This document shows, piece after piece, positions 11,999 through 15,485 of a stretch of DNA of 15,485 nt. The position numbers and the translations under genes are program-made. The stretch comes from CAXTTV01 sp964247295 (lineage in GTDB: Bacteria; Chloroflexota; Ktedonobacteria; Ktedonobacterales; Ktedonobacteraceae): the NCBI GenBank assembly GCA_964247295.1, contig CAXTTV010000117.1:1-15485 (forward strand), given 5' to 3'. Numbering within the stretch: the stretch's first letter is position 1; each line of letters begins with the position of its first letter. The notes under the pieces are model-generated. The model worked only from the letters and a program-made list of their open reading frames with translations. It made no database searches and was not told the origin of the DNA.

Positions 11999-14311
11999 AT
12001 GCTGGCTCTAGAAGGCAGACAGCTCGGCAACTATGATGTCATCCGAAGGATTCGGATTGGCGGTATGGGTGCTGTCTACGAGGGGCGACAAAGGACCGCA
12101 TTTGACCGACGGGTCGCGATCAAAGTGATATTGGGGAACTACGCCTCGGATCGCGATATGCGCCGTCGTTTTATGCGGGAAGCGCGAGTAGTCGCGCGGT
12201 TGCATCATCCGCATATCCTGCCCCTAATCGAGTTTGGCGATGAGCAGGGCATTCTCTATCTTGTAATGCCCTTTATTGATGGAGGGACGTTAACAAGTTA
12301 CCTGCGCCACGATCTGCCCGACCTGAACGAAGTCGCGGGGATCTTCTCGCAGTTATTGGACGCCGTAGAGTATGCGCATGACGAAGGCTTGATTCATCGA
12401 GACATCAAATCATCGAACGTTTTATTAGAGATGAGGAGAAGCGGGCCGCCCTACGTCTATCTGGCCGACTTTGGGTTGGTTCGCTCATCGCAGATGCAAT
12501 CAAGTCAGGCGGGAGTGCCGATCCCGCTAGATCAGGTACCGGGAACGCCGCATTACATGGCCCCGGAGCAGACCATGGGGATCGTCACGCCGCTTACCGA
12601 CATCTATGCTCTGGGTGTGCTCCTGTATCAAATGTTGATAGGTGAGCTGCCCTATGACGATGAAGACGAAGTAGCAGTGATCCAGATGCACCTGCACGCC
12701 GCCATCCCCTCTGTTTGTGAGCGAGACAGCTCCATTCCCTGTGAGCTAGACGACGTAATTCGGGTCGCCATGGCGAAGCGGCCAGAGGATCGTTTCCAGA
12801 ACATCGCGGAGTTTCGTGAAGCCTTTTTGTCCGCGATGCAGGGACCGGGGCAGATCTCCCCCACAATCTCCAGAGAGTTACCGACGCACAATGATCCAGT
12901 CTATATCAAAGGGGCCCGTCCAGTGACCGTGCCCTTGTATCCGACCGGACCGCTGGCCAGGCCGCCGTTTGTAGATCCCACCGCCCTGGCTTCACAGACC
13001 CCGCCGATTACCCACGCGCCAGCCAGTGCCGCCTCCCCGCTTGCCACACAGCGTCTGCGCGACACCATCTCACATCCATCGCGAACGCCATTTCAGCCAA
13101 AGAGAACAGATGTGAGAGGAGCGAAGCGACTAATCTCCTTCGTAGGACTGATGGTAGGGGTCATCGCCTTATTAAGCTCGCTCGTATTCGTCCCCCGAGC
13201 GTTAGGCATCTCACTTTTTCCAGCAGGATTTCCCTTGTTAGGAAGTGCGAACACCGCCACCATCACCGTCACCACGCGGACGCGTAACCTGGACCAGAGC
13301 TTTTTATTGACCGCCTCACCAAGCGTCAAAAAAAATGACGTACAGGGGCGGGTGATCCCAGATAGAGAACTGACCGCGCAAGTCAACGATACACGGACCG
13401 TCCCGGCCTCCGGAAAAAAAGTTATCCCTGGGGGGAAAGCCTCCGGGACCTTACTCCTACTCAACGCCAGCAATAAGCCAATCGCAGTGCCTCAGGGGAC
13501 CACCTTCAGTAACGGTGGTGGCTTCCAGTATCTTACAGAGCAGAGCATTGAAGTCCCGGCAAAAGAGAAAGATCCGGGAGCGGCCAACGTCCCCATTGTC
13601 GCAACCAGCAGTGGAGCGGGGGGAAACCTCAACGTTGGGGAACTGAAAATAGCCCTTAATGGTCTGCTTGCGAGTAATCAAACCGCCTTAGCAGGTGGAA
13701 GTGACGACCAGACCATCAGTATTGTTAATCAAGCTGATATTGATGGGGTGAAAGGTACATTGCAAGAGGACCTCAAGAAAAAGGCTAGTGGGCAGATCAA
13801 AAAGGGGCTGAGTGGACGTGAAGTGTTATCGGACCAGATCGCGTATGACATCGAGGCCACCCCGGATCATCAGGACGGAGATCAGGCCAACGAAGTTCAG
13901 GTTCGGGTCAAAGTCACCGCCAGAGCCGTAGCATATGATAAAGATAACGCCACCCAACTGGCCATAGCCTTGCTGAACGCCAAAGCGAACCAGGAACTGG
14001 GAAACGCCTATGGAGCGTTACAGGGGACAAATCCAGTTGCCTCACAGCCTCAGGTAGTGCAGCGAGGCGGCAAGAATCAGTTGTATCTAAACGTCTCCGT
14101 ACATGGAACCTGGAGCTATCGGCTAACGCAGGAACAAGTGACGCAGTGGCGTCAAGATCTTAAAGGCACGCAGCTTAAAGTCGCCGAGTCGTATCTTAAA
14201 AGCCAGCCGGGGGTAGCCGGAGTGCAGATTCGGTTGCCGTTTGGCAGCGATCATCTACCGGGGGCAACCGAAAGCATCGAAATTTTTCTAGCCCCCACAG
14301 CGCAGACATAA
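11999..14311 (+). CDS. Transmembrane Ser/Thr kinase with cysteine-free baseplate-J-like ectodomain
   Basis: A 770-residue protein; ATG at 11999 with AAAGGA 11 bp upstream, 23 bp after the previous stop, so an operon is likely. The kinase domain starts almost at the N-terminus (about 11-275): K42 in VAIK, helix-C E61, HRDIKSSN (D135), DFG (157-159), APE (188-190). The Gly loop reads RIGGMGAV, so the first Gly of GxGxxG is Arg19; the other two are kept. The rest looks catalytically competent. A Pro/Thr-rich linker (about 285-375) and basic KRTDVRGAKR lead to one membrane helix (about 378-397). The ectodomain has the same order as its paralogues (SGKK, GTLLLLN, GNLNVGEL, ADIDG, then LPGATESIEIF) but contains no Cys, while the other four each have four. 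It is the most divergent member. Signal and substrates are unknown; the co-encoded kinase-less paralogue is an obvious candidate partner. Confidence 0.92.
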   Translation: MLALEGRQLGNYDVIRRIRIGGMGAVYEGRQRTAFDRRVAIKVILGNYASDRDMRRRFMREARVVARLHHPHILPLIEFGDEQGILYLVMPFIDGGTLTSYLRHDLPDLNEVAGIFSQLLDAVEYAHDEGLIHRDIKSSNVLLEMRRSGPPYVYLADFGLVRSSQMQSSQAGVPIPLDQVPGTPHYMAPEQTMGIVTPLTDIYALGVLLYQMLIGELPYDDEDEVAVIQMHLHAAIPSVCERDSSIPCELDDVIRVAMAKRPEDRFQNIAEFREAFLSAMQGPGQISPTISRELPTHNDPVYIKGARPVTVPLYPTGPLARPPFVDPTALASQTPPITHAPASAASPLATQRLRDTISHPSRTPFQPKRTDVRGAKRLISFVGLMVGVIALLSSLVFVPRALGISLFPAGFPLLGSANTATITVTTRTRNLDQSFLLTASPSVKKNDVQGRVIPDRELTAQVNDTRTVPASGKKVIPGGKASGTLLLLNASNKPIAVPQGTTFSNGGGFQYLTEQSIEVPAKEKDPGAANVPIVATSSGAGGNLNVGELKIALNGLLASNQTALAGGSDDQTISIVNQADIDGVKGTLQEDLKKKASGQIKKGLSGREVLSDQIAYDIEATPDHQDGDQANEVQVRVKVTARAVAYDKDNATQLAIALLNAKANQELGNAYGALQGTNPVASQPQVVQRGGKNQLYLNVSVHGTWSYRLTQEQVTQWRQDLKGTQLKVAESYLKSQPGVAGVQIRLPFGSDHLPGATESIEIFLAPTAQT

Positions 14312-14371
14312 TCAAAAAGAGTATATGAATGAGCCTGATGCAGCGTGCCAGCCGCAGATGAACGTGCCGTC

Positions 14372-15409
14372 CTACCTTAAGAGAGGGAGGACCTGCTGGC
14401 CAAAGCGTTCAAGCTCCTCCCGCATCGGACTGCACTGGATCAGAAATAGATCCAGGCCGGCCTCACCATAGGCCCGCATGCGCCGGGCAATCTGTTGGGG
14501 AGTGCCGACCAGATTGGGGCGGAGGCCGCGATTCGAGACCGAGTAATCCTTCAAGCTGAGCTCGCGTTCAAGCTGAGACATCCGTGTAAAATCTTGAAAA
14601 CCGGCATAGCCAGCCGCATCCTTCACCGTCGTAATGCGGGTAAGTTCGGCCTGAGCCTCCTCCTCCGTATCCCGGCAGATCACATAGGCCGCCATCCCGT
14701 ATCGCAGCGTTTTATTGTAGCGTGTCGCGCGTTCACGAAGATCCGAAATTTTCGCGCGGACCGTCGCCAGATCATCCCCATGCATAAGATACGCATCGCA
14801 CTCACAGGCGATCAGATCCTTAGCCGCCGGAGACTCACCGCCCGCGTAGAGACGAGGCCATGGTTGTTGAACCGGCTTGGGAGCGAGAAACGCCTCATGC
14901 ACATGGACATACCTGCCATCGACCGTTGCGCGCTCCTGTGTCCACATCTCCTTAAGCACCTGAAGAAACTCCTGAGTGCGTGCGTAGCGCTCATCATGCT
15001 GGACAAAATCCATCCCATACTGGCGAGCCTCCTCAGCCCACCAGGCCGAGACAACATTCAAAGTAAAGCGCCCATGAGAGAGTTGATCGATATTCGCCGC
15101 CATTTTCGCCACCACCGCAGGATTGCGGAAGCCGGGGCGGATCGCCGCCATAATCTCAATCGTGTTAGTTGAAGCCGCCAGAGCGGCAGCCGTCGTCCAG
15201 GCCTCAAGAACCGGCTCCGAAGGACCCTTAATATCATTGAGATTCAGTTCCGCGATCAGCGTCGTCGAGAAGCCCAGTTTCTCAGCTTTTTGGGTCACCT
15301 CCCGGCAATACTCAAACGTAGGAGGCATCTGCTCATCCTCAACATTGCGCAGCCAGCCGCCGAAGATTGGCAGCCAGAAACCCACCTCAGGACCCCGTTG
15401 TTCATTCAT
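14372..15409 (-). CDS. LLM-class FMN-dependent monooxygenase, SfnG/SsuD-like
   Basis: A 345-residue bacterial-luciferase-fold (TIM barrel) enzyme. Visible family features are GFWLPIFGG near the N-terminus, AAIRPGFRNP (88-97), SHGRFTLNVVSAWW (111-124), HDERYARTQEFL (138-149) and APKPVQQPWPRLYAGG (176-191). The HDERY block with a following EMWTQ resembles the SfnG/SsuD branch. Those enzymes use reduced FMN from a partner reductase and O2 to cleave C-S bonds of alkanesulfonates or sulfones for sulfur supply. The exact substrate cannot be read, so no symbol is given. ATG at 15409 is preferred because AAAGGTG lies about 6 bp upstream; an in-frame GTG at 15418 falls inside that ribosome site. It converges with the kinase operon across 60 bp in which no clear terminator is seen. 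No reductase or sulfonate transporter gene is in the window. Confidence 0.88.
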   Translation of the reverse strand: MNEQRGPEVGFWLPIFGGWLRNVEDEQMPPTFEYCREVTQKAEKLGFSTTLIAELNLNDIKGPSEPVLEAWTTAAALAASTNTIEIMAAIRPGFRNPAVVAKMAANIDQLSHGRFTLNVVSAWWAEEARQYGMDFVQHDERYARTQEFLQVLKEMWTQERATVDGRYVHVHEAFLAPKPVQQPWPRLYAGGESPAAKDLIACECDAYLMHGDDLATVRAKISDLRERATRYNKTLRYGMAAYVICRDTEEEAQAELTRITTVKDAAGYAGFQDFTRMSQLERELSLKDYSVSNRGLRPNLVGTPQQIARRMRAYGEAGLDLFLIQCSPMREELERFGQQVLPLLR

Positions 15410-15485
15410 ACATGGCACCTTTCAAAATTAGCAGGCACAGAAGTAAGGGGAGGGACTTAACATATTCTGGATCATCCGGGCGGCA

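Noticed and set aside
1..14311. A prophage or contractile injection system, suggested by the baseplate-J-like domains
   Set aside because: No other tail, sheath, tube, ATPase or spike gene is present. The domains are fused to membrane helices and mostly to kinases, which fits signalling better than injection.
14495..15172. Open frame of 225 codons on the + strand opposite the monooxygenase
   Set aside because: Antisense shadow of a well-supported LLM-family gene; no family pattern in its translation.
15407..15418. GTG start at 15418 for the monooxygenase
   Set aside because: The GTG lies within the AAAGGTG ribosome site for the ATG at 15409, so the ATG is preferred.

Overview
The window is a chromosomal segment of moderate GC content, most likely from a Ktedonobacteria-type Chloroflexota. 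That placement is inferred from gene style: large families of membrane Ser/Thr kinases, and a PadR regulator followed by a PadR-linked membrane protein. No marker gene was available to test it. No tRNA, rRNA, insertion sequence or CRISPR array is visible.

The window is dominated by five paralogous single-pass membrane proteins, all on the + strand: 1-1988 (5' end outside the window), 2077-4491, 6093-8720, 9285-11975 and 11999-14311. Each has a cytoplasmic N-terminal module, a low-complexity linker, a basic patch, one transmembrane helix and a homologous C-terminal ectodomain of about 350 residues. The core of that ectodomain resembles the phage baseplate J/gp47 fold. In four proteins the N-terminal module is a Hanks-type Ser/Thr kinase. 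In the fourth (9285-11975) the kinase is replaced by a small alpha/beta-like domain and a very long acidic linker. This kinase-less member lies 23 bp upstream of the last kinase and probably shares its transcript.

Layout: 1-1988 and 2077-4491 are tandem close paralogues. 4492-4640 holds a palindrome, a strong intrinsic terminator and an overlapping padR promoter with a possible operator. 4641-5602 is a two-gene padR/membrane-protein operon with a GTGA overlap. 5603-6092 is non-coding and starts with an 88-nt nested inverted repeat. 6093-8720 is a non-RD kinase (HGD instead of HRD). 8721-9284 is non-coding, with a spaced direct repeat and a candidate promoter. 9285-14311 is the kinase-less paralogue plus kinase operon. 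14372-15409 on the - strand is an SfnG/SsuD-like flavin monooxygenase, convergent with the operon.

The most interesting signal is the repeated coupling of cytoplasmic kinase modules to one extracytoplasmic baseplate-J-like domain, as if it were a sensory or envelope-binding module taking the place PASTA domains hold in other bacterial kinases. Four cysteines in a fixed pattern are present in four ectodomains and all absent from the fifth. In two paralogues, an abrupt low-GC3 island covers exactly the baseplate-J core.
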